Positions 43,997-53,829 of a DNA stretch of 64,000 nucleotides are shown piece after piece. The position numbers and the translations under genes are program-made. The DNA comes from Candidatus Lokiarchaeota archaeon. GTDB taxonomy: Archaea > Asgardarchaeota > Thorarchaeia > Thorarchaeales > Thorarchaeaceae. A model generated the notes under the pieces. That model did no database searches. It was not told where the DNA came from and saw only the letters and a program-made list of their open reading frames with translations. Location of the stretch: positions 1-64,000 of the forward strand of contig WJIL01000038.1 of assembly GCA_014730275.1 (NCBI GenBank), read 5' to 3'. The first letter of the stretch is position 1; each line of letters opens with the position of its first letter.

Positions 43997-44003
43997 GATA
44001 GAA

Positions 44004-45665
44004 ATGATTGTAGAATGCAGATTCAAGGCCCTCAAGGAACTTATTGGGAAGGATATGACAGCTGAGGAGCTTGAGGAAATCCTGTTTTTGTTAAAAGCTG
44101 AAGTTGAGTCTTTCGATAGCGAAGAAATGGAAATCGAAGTCAACCCAGACAGGCAAGACATGTTATCGCCAGAAGGCATCGCGAGAGCTGTGAAGTCTTT
44201 TGTAGGAATATCACCAGGTCTGAGAGAGTTTCCAGTACAAGCCTCTGGTAAGAAAATCGCTGTGGAACCAGGACTTGAACCAATACGGCAATTCATTGCA
44301 TGCGGCATCGTGACGGATCTTGAAATTGATAACACCCTAGTGAAAGACTACATGCATCTTCAGGAGAATCTTACAGCAACACATGGACGGAACAGGAAAA
44401 AGGCAAGCATTGGCTTGTATGTCTATGATGACATCGAGTTCCCGGTCACCTATAAGCTGCAGAAACCAGAGGAAATCGAATTCGTTCCTCTAGGTCTTAC
44501 AAACAAGATGAACGGACCGACAATCGTCCAAGAGCATGAAAAAGGAATTGAATATGGCCCCATCATCTCTGATTCTGAAAAATGGCCGCTTCTAGTTGAT
44601 GCTGAAGGAAAAACCCTCAGTCTTCCCCCTATTATCAACAGTAATGATTTAGGCCGAATAACTGACGCGACTACCAACGTCTTTGTTGAAGTAACAGGAA
44701 CCCACAAACCAACAGTAGACCAAGCACTAAACATAATGGTAACTGCTCTAGCAGAACGAAGAGGAGAAATAAAGTCGGTTGAAGTGGAGTATCCAGATGG
44801 CAAAATCATAACCACTCCGGACCTAGAACCACAGGAGATGACGCTAAGCAGAGAAGACGTGATTACACTCACTGGGCTAGATCTGAACAACAAGGAAATC
44901 GTTTCGTCCCTTAATCGGATGGGATACAGCGCAACTGCTGTAGAAGACGGCGTAGATGTTCTAGCTCCCGCATATAGAACAGATATTCTTCACGAGGTTG
45001 ATCTTATTGAAGACGTAGCAATCGGCTATGGATTCGATAGGATTGTGCCCACCATGCCAGAAACCATGACGGTTGGGAAGCTACTCCCAATACGCAAACT
45101 CAAGAACCGAGTTAGAGACCTCATGATTGGAATGGGGTATCAAGAAATCATGAGCTATGTGATGAGTTCTCCAGAGGTCCTGAATGAGAAGGCTCTCAGA
45201 GATGGAAAGCTTGTGAAAACTGGAAATCCTAAGAGCAAGGATTACTCTTGTCTCAGAAACTCATTGCTACCAATCCTTCTCGATTTTGTCTCCAAGAATC
45301 AGCATGCTGATTACCCTCAGCGAATATTCGAAGTAGGTGACGTGGTCATTCCTGATGCGGAAAAAGAAACAAGAACCGAACAACCCCCTGAAGTATGTGG
45401 AATGCATACAGATACCCAAATTGATCTTACGAAATTGCTGAATCATTTGGGGTTCCTGCTCAGAAATCTGGGTCTGGCCAACAGATTCGAATTCAAAACC
45501 GTTGAGGATAGCACGTTCATCAATGGAAGAGCTGGCAATATAGTAGTAGATGGAGAAGAAATAGGTATTTTCGGTGAGATTCATCCAGAAGCTCTAGAAG
45601 CATTTAGAATTGGCACCCCTGTTATGGCATTCGAGCTGCGTTTGCCTAGAAGCGGTCAGTGGTAA
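44004..45665 (+). CDS. pheT: Phenylalanyl-tRNA synthetase beta subunit
   Basis: The second subunit of PheRS, 553 residues, the archaeal/eukaryal length. It includes the B3/4 editing region (E-P-G-L-E-P-I-R-Q, later F-V-P-L-G), a B5 domain, and the catalytic-like C-terminal domain with D-L-I-E-D-V-A-I-G-Y-G-F and G-D-V-V-I. It starts with ATG 44004, with a weak purine-rich SD (gtaggata) overlapping the pheS stop. No other gene is in the operon. Confidence 0.95.
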   Translation: MIVECRFKALKELIGKDMTAEELEEILFLLKAEVESFDSEEMEIEVNPDRQDMLSPEGIARAVKSFVGISPGLREFPVQASGKKIAVEPGLEPIRQFIACGIVTDLEIDNTLVKDYMHLQENLTATHGRNRKKASIGLYVYDDIEFPVTYKLQKPEEIEFVPLGLTNKMNGPTIVQEHEKGIEYGPIISDSEKWPLLVDAEGKTLSLPPIINSNDLGRITDATTNVFVEVTGTHKPTVDQALNIMVTALAERRGEIKSVEVEYPDGKIITTPDLEPQEMTLSREDVITLTGLDLNNKEIVSSLNRMGYSATAVEDGVDVLAPAYRTDILHEVDLIEDVAIGYGFDRIVPTMPETMTVGKLLPIRKLKNRVRDLMIGMGYQEIMSYVMSSPEVLNEKALRDGKLVKTGNPKSKDYSCLRNSLLPILLDFVSKNQHADYPQRIFEVGDVVIPDAEKETRTEQPPEVCGMHTDTQIDLTKLLNHLGFLLRNLGLANRFEFKTVEDSTFINGRAGNIVVDGEEIGIFGEIHPEALEAFRIGTPVMAFELRLPRSGQW

Positions 45666-45713
45666 TCCATGTATGATAGTGGGTCAGAATTTTTGCAGAA
45701 CAGCCTCACAAGA

Positions 45714-45721
45714 ATTATAAG
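45714..45721 (+). promoter_or_regulatory. TATA box for the first small GTPase
   Basis: attataag lies about 55-60 bases before the ATG. The leader then contains an SD (ggtgag, 45761-45766) at eight bases from the ATG. Confidence 0.45.
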
Positions 45722-45774
45722 AAATGTTAGGAACGAATTCAATATCAGAATGACTTCTAAGGTGAGTCTCCTGA

Positions 45775-46380
45775 ATGGCTCCTAATCAAAGCTCCTCCAA
45801 AACAGAAAATGATTCCAAGGGCGAAAATGACCTTGGAGAGTACAAATACCGACTTGTATTACTGGGAGAAGCTGCAGTAGGCAAGACTTCGCTTCTACGG
45901 AGATATACTGAGAACACATTTGACTCCGAATACAAGCAAACACTAGGAACCACCTTCGCAGCGAAAGACGTAGCGGTTGAGAACGAAGCAGGTGAAAAAA
46001 CAGAAGTACGTCTCGTGGTCTGGGACATGGGTGGGCAATCGACATACAGAGAATTGAGACGCCAATACATGAAAGGGGCCGCTGGCGGTATCATCGTTTA
46101 CGATGTGACAAGGCCGGAGACCTTCATGGCGATGAACAACTGGTTCGAGTCATTCCGTGATATCTGTCCCAATTCACCCGTGATAATCTGTGCAAACAAA
46201 ATCGATCTGAAGGAAGAGAGAATGGTCCCAGTCGAACCTGGGATAATGCTACGGGACTGGTTCCAAGCAGACTACTATGAAACATCGGCAAAGACAGGAG
46301 AAGCAGTTGATAGCGCGTTCCGAAGAATTGCCAAGATACTAGTTGATAGAACGCGAACCGGTAAAGAGCCGCAGATGTGA
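45775..46380 (+). CDS. Ras-superfamily small GTPase
   Basis: A 201-residue G-domain protein. The P-loop G-E-A-A-V-G-K-T lies at 31-38, switch I Thr is in T-L-G-T-T near 60, D-M-G-G-Q at 84-88 keeps the catalytic Gln, N-K-I-D lies at 141-144 and S-A-K at 171-173. The N-terminal 22 residues are polar and probably disordered. No C-terminal Cys is present, so it is not prenylated there. It resembles Rab/Rheb-like Asgard GTPases. The ATG has ggtgag upstream. Confidence 0.92.
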   Translation: MAPNQSSSKTENDSKGENDLGEYKYRLVLLGEAAVGKTSLLRRYTENTFDSEYKQTLGTTFAAKDVAVENEAGEKTEVRLVVWDMGGQSTYRELRRQYMKGAAGGIIVYDVTRPETFMAMNNWFESFRDICPNSPVIICANKIDLKEERMVPVEPGIMLRDWFQADYYETSAKTGEAVDSAFRRIAKILVDRTRTGKEPQM

Positions 46381-46413
46381 TTCAGCTTCGCACCAAACTG
46401 CAACAATCAATCT

Positions 46414-46450
46414 AGCAACTACCTGTTTCTGCTGGAAGTCTCAGGTTGCT
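46414..46450. terminator. Hairpin between convergent GTPase and coiled-coil genes
   Basis: agcaac and cctg (46414-46425 with a two-base bulge) pair with caggttgct (46442-46450). The hairpin is placed in the 74-base gap between convergent stops. Confidence 0.35.
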
Positions 46451-46454
46451 GCAC

Positions 46455-47153
46455 TTATGCGGGATGGTAGCGGTCTATTTCGTCTCTCAGGTCCCGTTTG
46501 ATTTTCAGGACATCTCTCGCCTTAAGCTCATGACGTTTCGAGTAGGTCTTGACAATGCCAGCCCATTTGTCTATAGTGACAAGAATCGGGTCTGAGGGTA
46601 CAATCTTCTGGATATTGCTCTTTGTTTCTTCCATCACTTCAAGAACGTCACCAGCAATACAACCCATCTTCAAAGAGTCAAGGATAGTTTCAAGCTCTTG
46701 TGCAATCTTCATGCCTCTATCAGGAGAAAGCGATGAAGTCCCCGCCGGGCTAGGCTTCTGAGGCTCAGGTTTTTGCTGTGCAGGAGCTGCTGGAGTTGCA
46801 GCTTGAGCGGGAGGTTGTTCGATTTTGGCTAGAAGCTGTTCTTCAAGGCCAGCAATCGAGCTACCTACAGACTGTTCAAGCTCTGAGAGTGAGTTTTCAA
46901 CTGACTTCTCAACCTGTTGCATTGCATCATTAACAATGCCTTGAATCTGTTCCTGACTCAGTGTGGAGGGTTCCCCACCGGTTGCACCAGCTTGCTCTTC
47001 CATTTTCTCCAAGATTTTGTCTCGAGCTTGTCGTACCTCTGATCGGATTTCCGTTACAGACTCCATAATCGTGACCATGCGCTTGAGAGTCTCTCCAAGG
47101 GAATCTATGCGGTCTTCAATTTCGCTCAAACGATTCAGGAATTCTTCTGCCAT
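46455..47153 (-). CDS. Coiled-coil protein with Pro/Ala-rich hinge, unknown
   Basis: A 232-residue soluble protein. The first 110 residues are heptad-rich helix, followed by a linker rich in Pro, Ala, Gln and Ser (about 113-147), and a helical domain of about 85 residues at the C-terminus ending D-R-Y-H-P-A. No family is recognised. ATG 47153 with ggagg upstream is chosen; the frame extends 21 codons further without coding character. It is divergent from the second GTPase and convergent with the first, a position that suggests a link to GTPase function (inference). Confidence 0.6.
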   Translation of the reverse strand: MAEEFLNRLSEIEDRIDSLGETLKRMVTIMESVTEIRSEVRQARDKILEKMEEQAGATGGEPSTLSQEQIQGIVNDAMQQVEKSVENSLSELEQSVGSSIAGLEEQLLAKIEQPPAQAATPAAPAQQKPEPQKPSPAGTSSLSPDRGMKIAQELETILDSLKMGCIAGDVLEVMEETKSNIQKIVPSDPILVTIDKWAGIVKTYSKRHELKARDVLKIKRDLRDEIDRYHPA

Positions 47154-47249
47154 GGTGTAGCCTCCGCGTATTGCAGTTTCATGGTCCAAATTCTTAAAGA
47201 AAAAGATTTGGCTCATGGACTGATTCTTCTACTCAGCTAGCTCTTAGGG

Positions 47250-47263
47250 GTGGATTAATCCAC
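47250..47263. promoter_or_regulatory. Perfect 14-base palindrome between divergent genes
   Basis: gtggattaatccac is self-complementary and sits in the 277-base gap between the coiled-coil gene (minus) and the second GTPase (plus). Directly downstream on + is a TATA-like ctatatgta (47271-47279). It could be an operator for both promoters. Confidence 0.35.
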
Positions 47264-47430
47264 AATATGCCTATATGTATTACTCCATTTTACAAGCTCG
47301 AACAGTAGCTATCCCTCCGTGAGAGGTAAGAAGCACGCACTTGAAAGAAAAATAGCCAATTCCATTCCCGAATCGTTAAATGATTCTGGAAACGAACCAC
47401 AGACGGAGTCAAGTAGAAGGAGCATCGAAA

Positions 47431-48018
47431 GTGAATACCGAACCCGCGAGTCACATGTTCAAAGCTGTTGCACTCGGAGACGGTGCAGTCGGCAAGACCA
47501 GCTGTATCAAGAGGTATACGGAAGATTCTTTCAGCGAGAAATACATCATGACAATAGGCACGACTTTTGCTTTAAAGACTGTTGAAGCAAAGACTCCAGA
47601 TAATAGAACGGTCAATGCCAGAGTTGTCTTGTGGGACCTAGCTGGGCAGCCCACGTACAACGAGCTTCGACGGCGATACATGGCTGGGGCGAGTATGGCG
47701 ATTATTGTCTATGATGTGACACGGCCACAAACGTTCTTGAACGTTGGAGAATGGTTTTATCGCTTTACGACAGTCTGTCCTAATGCAGTCGTGACAGTTG
47801 TAGCGAATAAGATCGACAGGAATGACAGATTAGTACCTCGGGAAGCAGGTGAAATGGTACGAGACTGGCTTGATGTCGAGCACTTCGAGACATCTGCGAA
47901 GACGGGCGAAAATATCACTAAGATGTTCAACAATCTTGTATCCCGATCCATTGAAAAGCAGGCCCAGATGGGTAAGCTAGGCAGTATGGTGCAAGACGCT
48001 CGAAAGACAGGAATGTAA
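47431..48018 (+). CDS. Ras-superfamily small GTPase (second)
   Basis: A 195-residue G-domain protein. The P-loop G-D-G-A-V-G-K-T-S lies at 16-24, switch I T-I-G-T-T-F near 41-46, D-L-A-G-Q at 69-73, N-K-I-D at 126-129 and S-A-K at 155-157. There is no C-terminal Cys. It resembles the first GTPase closely in layout (same Y-D-V-T-R-P phrase), so a duplication is likely. GTG 47431 with gaaggag upstream is chosen; ATG 47380 in the same frame would add 17 residues. Confidence 0.9.
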   Translation: MNTEPASHMFKAVALGDGAVGKTSCIKRYTEDSFSEKYIMTIGTTFALKTVEAKTPDNRTVNARVVLWDLAGQPTYNELRRRYMAGASMAIIVYDVTRPQTFLNVGEWFYRFTTVCPNAVVTVVANKIDRNDRLVPREAGEMVRDWLDVEHFETSAKTGENITKMFNNLVSRSIEKQAQMGKLGSMVQDARKTGM

Positions 48019-48042
48019 GGACTCCAACAGAAGGTGGTTCAA

Positions 48043-48579
48043 ATGGTAAGTAGCAAGAAAGTACTCGAGGGAACACTAGGTCATTTCGCTCTGTTCATGT
48101 TGAATTTCTTTGTCCTTGTAGGAGTCATAGAGAGTTTACAGCTTTTTACTGAGAATCTGCCCTTCTTGAACACCTTGCTCTTGGGGTACATGTTGATACA
48201 TACCTTCAGTCTATTGTCAATTCAGCTTGGAATCCAGATTCTAGAATTGATTCGCATACGAATGCCCACATTCTTGCCAACGTACTACTTCAAGTTCTCG
48301 GATGAGGAGACAATTCCCATTCCATTATTGGACCCCACCAAGAGCAAGCTTGCAGTATTAATCATTATACTCGTCATTTCAGGAGGGCCCGTTTTATATC
48401 CGATATTTGCGATTTATGGATTCTTCCTCACACAAGCCCATCTGTTAATTATAGCACTTGAACCCGCTGTCATCCTTGAATACTTCGGTATATTTCTCAA
48501 CTGGATGCCCCCAATTATTGCATTCATAGTCGCGATAGTAATCCTGTCGATTGTTGCTGTGGAATTCCGACACGTGTGA
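48043..48579 (+). CDS. Membrane protein after the GTPase, unknown function
   Basis: A 178-residue protein with four membrane helices (about 10-30, 45-70, 102-122 and 150-172) and a cytoplasmic or external loop of about 30 residues rich in Phe/Tyr and acidic residues. No family is recognised. It begins 25 bases after the GTPase stop with aaggtgg upstream of the ATG, so the two are probably co-transcribed. It could act as the membrane partner of the GTPase (inference). Confidence 0.55.
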   Translation: MVSSKKVLEGTLGHFALFMLNFFVLVGVIESLQLFTENLPFLNTLLLGYMLIHTFSLLSIQLGIQILELIRIRMPTFLPTYYFKFSDEETIPIPLLDPTKSKLAVLIIILVISGGPVLYPIFAIYGFFLTQAHLLIIALEPAVILEYFGIFLNWMPPIIAFIVAIVILSIVAVEFRHV

Positions 48580-48580
48580 A

Positions 48581-49903
<1,323 letters not shown>

Positions 49904-49939
49904 TCATACTGCTATTTCACTCTTTTTTTACGGTTACTG

Positions 49940-49947
49940 TTATATTT
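49940..49947 (+). promoter_or_regulatory. TATA box for the geranylgeranyl reductase
   Basis: ttatattt lies 29-36 bases before the TTG start, the spacing of a leaderless transcript. Confidence 0.45.
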
Positions 49948-49975
49948 GAGAAGTCATCATTCAGCATGAATTACG

Positions 49976-51328
49976 TTGCTACGTCCCGATGTCTGCATTG
50001 TTGGTTCAGGATCAGCTGGATGCGTTGTGGCTCGACGCTGTTCTGAGATGGGATTGAAGACCTTAGTCCTTGAAAGAAAGCCAAAGGGCAAAATTGGAGA
50101 GAAGGTCTGTGGAGACGAAGTAAGTAAGTCTCATTTCGAGGCAACGGGCATTAATATGCCCGGGCCAGATGAAGTATCTACAACCATTTCGGGTGCGGAT
50201 ATATTTCCACCTTCATTCGATAACGAGTTGAAAGTCCGTGGTTGGGATGAATTTGATGGCTGGACCCTTGATAGGAAAGCTTTCGGACAAAGATTACTTC
50301 GTGAAGCGCTTGATAGTGGGGCAAAAATCAAAACAAGATGTCATGTCTCGAAGCCTATTATCCAAGGTAACAACGTTGTAGGAGTACAATATAAGGATCT
50401 AGAAGACAACTCAGAGAAACATGTGTATTCCAAACTTGTGATTGATGCTAGTGGGTATCCTGCCGCAATTCGTAGCAATCTCGAGGTTGATATGGTTGAG
50501 CCTACTATTCGGAAGGAGGATGTTGCACTATGCTACCGAGAAATTCTAAAGCTGAGAATGCCACTTGCAGAACCGCATGTGGCTAGAGTATTCTTAGGTA
50601 GTTCGATTGCACCACAAGGCTATGCATGGATTTTTCCAAAGGACCGACAGATAGTAAATGCAGGCATTGGGATTACCGGTGGAAGAAAGAGTGAATCCCC
50701 TAGGAAGTACTTCGAGGAATTCAAAGATAATTACCCACTACTTTCAGGTAGTGAGGTACTGACAGGAGCTGGTGGTGCTGTGCCAGTCAGAAGACCAGTA
50801 CATTCGCTGGTGGCTGGAGGAGTTGCTTTTGTTGGTGATGCCGCCCTACAGGTCAATCCGATCCATGGTGGGGGTATAGGGCCAGGAATGAGAGCGGGAA
50901 TAGTCTTAGGGGAAGTTGCCAAGATGGCCATCGCATGTCAAGATCTCAGTGCAGCCGGTCTATGGCAATACAATCTCAGATATCAGAGAAACTACGGCAA
51001 ACGTCTTGCTTCTCTTGAAATCTTCAGAAGGTTGCTTGAGAACGTGACAGATGAAGAAATGGATTTTGGATTTGAAAAACGGCTCCTAACAGCAGAGGAT
51101 TTAATGTCTGCTAATCGGGGAGAGGGTTTCTCGATTGGAATATATGACAAATTGAAGAGATTCTTCAGAGGCGTCTCCAAAATCGGACTGCTTCGAAGGA
51201 TTCAGAAAGCAGCAAAGCTCATGAAAGAAATGCAAGACGCATACAGGGCCTATCCAGCGCATCCTGAAGATTTGGAGGTCTGGGAGACGCAGATTTCCGA
51301 AATCCTCGAAGATGCCGCTTTTGAATAG
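49976..51328 (+). CDS. Geranylgeranyl reductase family flavoprotein
   Basis: A 450-residue FAD enzyme of the geranylgeranyl/digeranylgeranylglycerophospholipid reductase family, which saturates isoprenoid chains of archaeal lipids. The N-terminal Rossmann motif is C-I-V-G-S-G-S-A-G. Next come E-K-V-C-G-D and the P-Y-x-x-x-F/Y-x-W-x-F-P-type Y-A-W-I-F-P-K. The late FAD motif is F-V-G-D-A-A-L-Q-V-N-P-I-H-G-G-G. The start is TTG 49976, close to the predicted transcript start. It may be related to the ino1 lipid theme. Confidence 0.88.
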   Translation: MLRPDVCIVGSGSAGCVVARRCSEMGLKTLVLERKPKGKIGEKVCGDEVSKSHFEATGINMPGPDEVSTTISGADIFPPSFDNELKVRGWDEFDGWTLDRKAFGQRLLREALDSGAKIKTRCHVSKPIIQGNNVVGVQYKDLEDNSEKHVYSKLVIDASGYPAAIRSNLEVDMVEPTIRKEDVALCYREILKLRMPLAEPHVARVFLGSSIAPQGYAWIFPKDRQIVNAGIGITGGRKSESPRKYFEEFKDNYPLLSGSEVLTGAGGAVPVRRPVHSLVAGGVAFVGDAALQVNPIHGGGIGPGMRAGIVLGEVAKMAIACQDLSAAGLWQYNLRYQRNYGKRLASLEIFRRLLENVTDEEMDFGFEKRLLTAEDLMSANRGEGFSIGIYDKLKRFFRGVSKIGLLRRIQKAAKLMKEMQDAYRAYPAHPEDLEVWETQISEILEDAAFE

Positions 51329-51369
51329 GTATTTCGTTCTTCACCCGAATCCACAATAGGACGACTGAT

Positions 51370-52401
51370 TCATACGTCACGAATTCCATCTTTCTGTATT
51401 GTGAATACTGCTTCGCCTTCGGGTAGATTAGGGGAATCAACTAGACGGCAGATTCTTCGTTCACCCTTGGATTTTCGAAGGTAACATCTAACCAATGGAA
51501 CATGGGCCAGTACGTGACCCCCTACGGGAGCAGTCGGGTCGCCAAAGAAGGCGTCAGGGCGTGACATGACCTGGTTAGTTACGTATACCGCCATATTGTT
51601 GATTTCAGAACCTCGCTGTAGATGGTGAAGGTGTTTGTTAAGCTTCTGCTGTCTAGCAGCAAGTGTACCTCTGCCAGTGTATTCGGCTCGAAAATGACTC
51701 ATAACTGAGTCAACGATAAGCAGGCGGGCGCCTTTTTCCGGTGCCATTTCCATTGCTTGATCGCAAAGAAGAATTTGATGATCCGAATTGTAAGCGCGAG
51801 CCCATACAACGTTTTTGAGAACATCATCAGTATCGAGACCAACTGCTTCAGCCATATGTACCAATCTTTCAGGTCGAAATGTGCCTTCGGTGTCAACGAA
51901 AATAGCAGTCGCCTCAAGGCCCCCCTCTTCTCGCGGACGCTGAACATTAACTGCAAGTTGATGGGCCATCTGAGTTTTTCCAGACCTGAATGAACCATAC
52001 ATTTCTGTTAGTCCTTGGGTCTCAATGCCGCCTCCAAGAAGCTCGTCAACTGCCTTTGATCCAGTTGAAATCATACCAGCGTTCTTTCGCCTTTCTAGTA
52101 GCAAATCTGCGGTTTCAAAACCAATATCCAGCATCTCCCTTGCTGCCTTGATGATTTTGGTAGCAGTAGTTTCTCCTATCGAGCCAGCAGCAGCCAGCTC
52201 ATTGGGTGATGCAACAGCAATAGATTCTGCGCTTTTGAAGCCAGCCTCACGGAGACGTTTGCTTATTGCTGGACCAACACCAGGAAGGTCTGTTAGCTCC
52301 ACATCCGCTAATTCGCTTTCGTCTTCTTCATCCTCGAATTCCTCATAATCTGCGTCTTCATCTGGGGGAATAGTAATTACCTCCGGCGTGAGTAAACCCA
52401 T
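51370..52401 (-). CDS. radA: DNA repair/recombinase RadA
   Basis: The archaeal Rad51/RecA homologue for strand exchange, 343 residues. After an acidic N-terminus of about 30 residues there is a helix-hairpin-helix domain (about 33-95, L-P-G-V-G-P at 39-44). The ATPase core has Walker A G-S-F-R-S-G-K-T at 136-143 (usual form G-E-F-G-S-G-K-T, so two substitutions), then [12 protein letters not shown] and Walker B L-L-I-V-D-S. L2-like [10 protein letters not shown] precedes the end. ATG 52401. The HhH domain resembles modules in the Top6A gene of this window. Confidence 0.96.
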   Translation of the reverse strand: MGLLTPEVITIPPDEDADYEEFEDEEDESELADVELTDLPGVGPAISKRLREAGFKSAESIAVASPNELAAAGSIGETTATKIIKAAREMLDIGFETADLLLERRKNAGMISTGSKAVDELLGGGIETQGLTEMYGSFRSGKTQMAHQLAVNVQRPREEGGLEATAIFVDTEGTFRPERLVHMAEAVGLDTDDVLKNVVWARAYNSDHQILLCDQAMEMAPEKGARLLIVDSVMSHFRAEYTGRGTLAARQQKLNKHLHHLQRGSEINNMAVYVTNQVMSRPDAFFGDPTAPVGGHVLAHVPLVRCYLRKSKGERRICRLVDSPNLPEGEAVFTIQKDGIRDV

Positions 52402-52605
52402 AGTATGTGCTTATTAAGCTCAAGCTCGTCGCCAATGAGATGTTTCCGCAGTAAGTATAAAAATGCCACCAGTTGGCGTTCTATCCGAAATCTCTTTTTT
52501 GGAGACGGTCTGATGTGGCATTTCATTAGCAGCAATAGAATTTCGAAAGGAGCAACCCACAAATACAATCATCTGCGAGCTGCTCTCATTCAAGAAATAA
52601 AACAG

Positions 52606-52914
52606 TCAACCCTCGGTCAGCGTCACGAGAATGAATTCTTTTTGAGGCGCGATTCGTATACCACCCATATTTGTTTGTATTTGCACGAAATCCATTTCTG
52701 CACCCTCCTCCACTTGGCAGATAACTTCATTCGTTTTTCCGATCAATGAGCTCAAGAGAGCAGAAAGCTCCTCGGCCCGTTCCATCGAAACACCCCAAGT
52801 GTTGATAGGAAAACCCTCTGGACTAATGAATAGGGCTGCATATACATCAGGGAATTTACTAGTTATGTTCTGAATGATACGCTCGAAAATCTCTCGTTTT
52901 GGCATTGCGGGCAT
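52606..52914 (-). CDS. Roadblock/LC7 domain protein (second)
   Basis: A 102-residue Roadblock/LC7 fold protein: V-Y-A-A-L-F-I-S-P-E-G-F-P-I-N, a helix, then M-D-F-V-Q-I-Q-T-N and I-L-V-T-L-T at the end. It probably pairs with itself or a homologue and regulates a Ras-like GTPase. It lies about 200 bases from radA on the same strand, and the two could be transcribed together; the gap shows no gene. ATG start at 52914. Confidence 0.8.
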   Translation of the reverse strand: MPAMPKREIFERIIQNITSKFPDVYAALFISPEGFPINTWGVSMERAEELSALLSSLIGKTNEVICQVEEGAEMDFVQIQTNMGGIRIAPQKEFILVTLTEG

Positions 52915-53045
52915 TAGTTAATACACATCCAGTACATTTTCATGGGTTGAGCAATTCCACATGGGAACCAGTGGGTTATTAGATTTGCCCTTATCTACTC
53001 CAAAGCATTGAATAATCACTAACATATTCCTAAATTGGATTCTCT

Positions 53046-53669
53046 ATGAAGTTTGGTGATAAGACACTAGAGCTCAATGGCTCAATAATCACTTTCGCAA
53101 GGGTTATCTCACGATTGACTGCGGCTCCGTTAATCAACTTCTATACGGGAATGACAATATCTATCGCGGGTTATCCTCCACTTGGTCCCATTCTGAATCC
53201 TTGGTCCAACATGCTGATCTGTATTTTGCTCATGGTTATCGCTCCAGTAACACCAATCGTTATCCAAGCCAAGCGCGGAAAAGTAGATTTAGATGTCTCA
53301 AAACGCGAGCAGAGACTACGATTCTTTCTATTTGGTATTTTGTGCTACATTGCTGCATATGGTGTATACTGGTGGCTACAGAGTGATGTGATGCGAGTAT
53401 TAGCAGCTGCTTACGTAGCAGTAACATCTGGCGTTACATTAGCAAATGAATATACAAAAGTGTCTGTTCACGCTGCAGGTATCGCAGGCCCCTCAACGGC
53501 CCTTATCTACATGTATGGAGTCCCAGCTGTGCCAATAGTAGCGATATGGGGACTAGTTGTATGGGCACGTAGTACTCTGAAACAGCATTCTATTGCTCAG
53601 GGAATCCTGGGGATTGTACTTGGCGTTTCTATAACGGCTGCGACCTACTTCATACTATATCCTCTCTGA
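53046..53669 (+). CDS. PAP2-like integral membrane protein
   Basis: A 207-residue protein with about five or six membrane helices. A possible PAP2 active-site pattern is seen: K-x-S-V-H-A-A-G in the middle, then R-S-T-L-K-Q-H-S-I-A-Q and G near the end. These suggest a lipid-phosphate phosphatase or a related protein, but the first motif (KxxxxxxRP) is not clear. ATG start at 53046. Confidence 0.55.
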   Translation: MKFGDKTLELNGSIITFARVISRLTAAPLINFYTGMTISIAGYPPLGPILNPWSNMLICILLMVIAPVTPIVIQAKRGKVDLDVSKREQRLRFFLFGILCYIAAYGVYWWLQSDVMRVLAAAYVAVTSGVTLANEYTKVSVHAAGIAGPSTALIYMYGVPAVPIVAIWGLVVWARSTLKQHSIAQGILGIVLGVSITAATYFILYPL

Positions 53670-53829
53670 GACAATATCTGAAGAAGCCTTATGAAACAAT
53701 TATGACACATACCATTATGTAGAAAGAGCAGATCTTTCCTGCTATTGTGGTTCACAGTATCCCTCTTGTACCAGAAGTGTTCCACAAAGGCGAGGAGTAC
53801 TCATATGTGAAAATGAGCGGTTGAAGACG

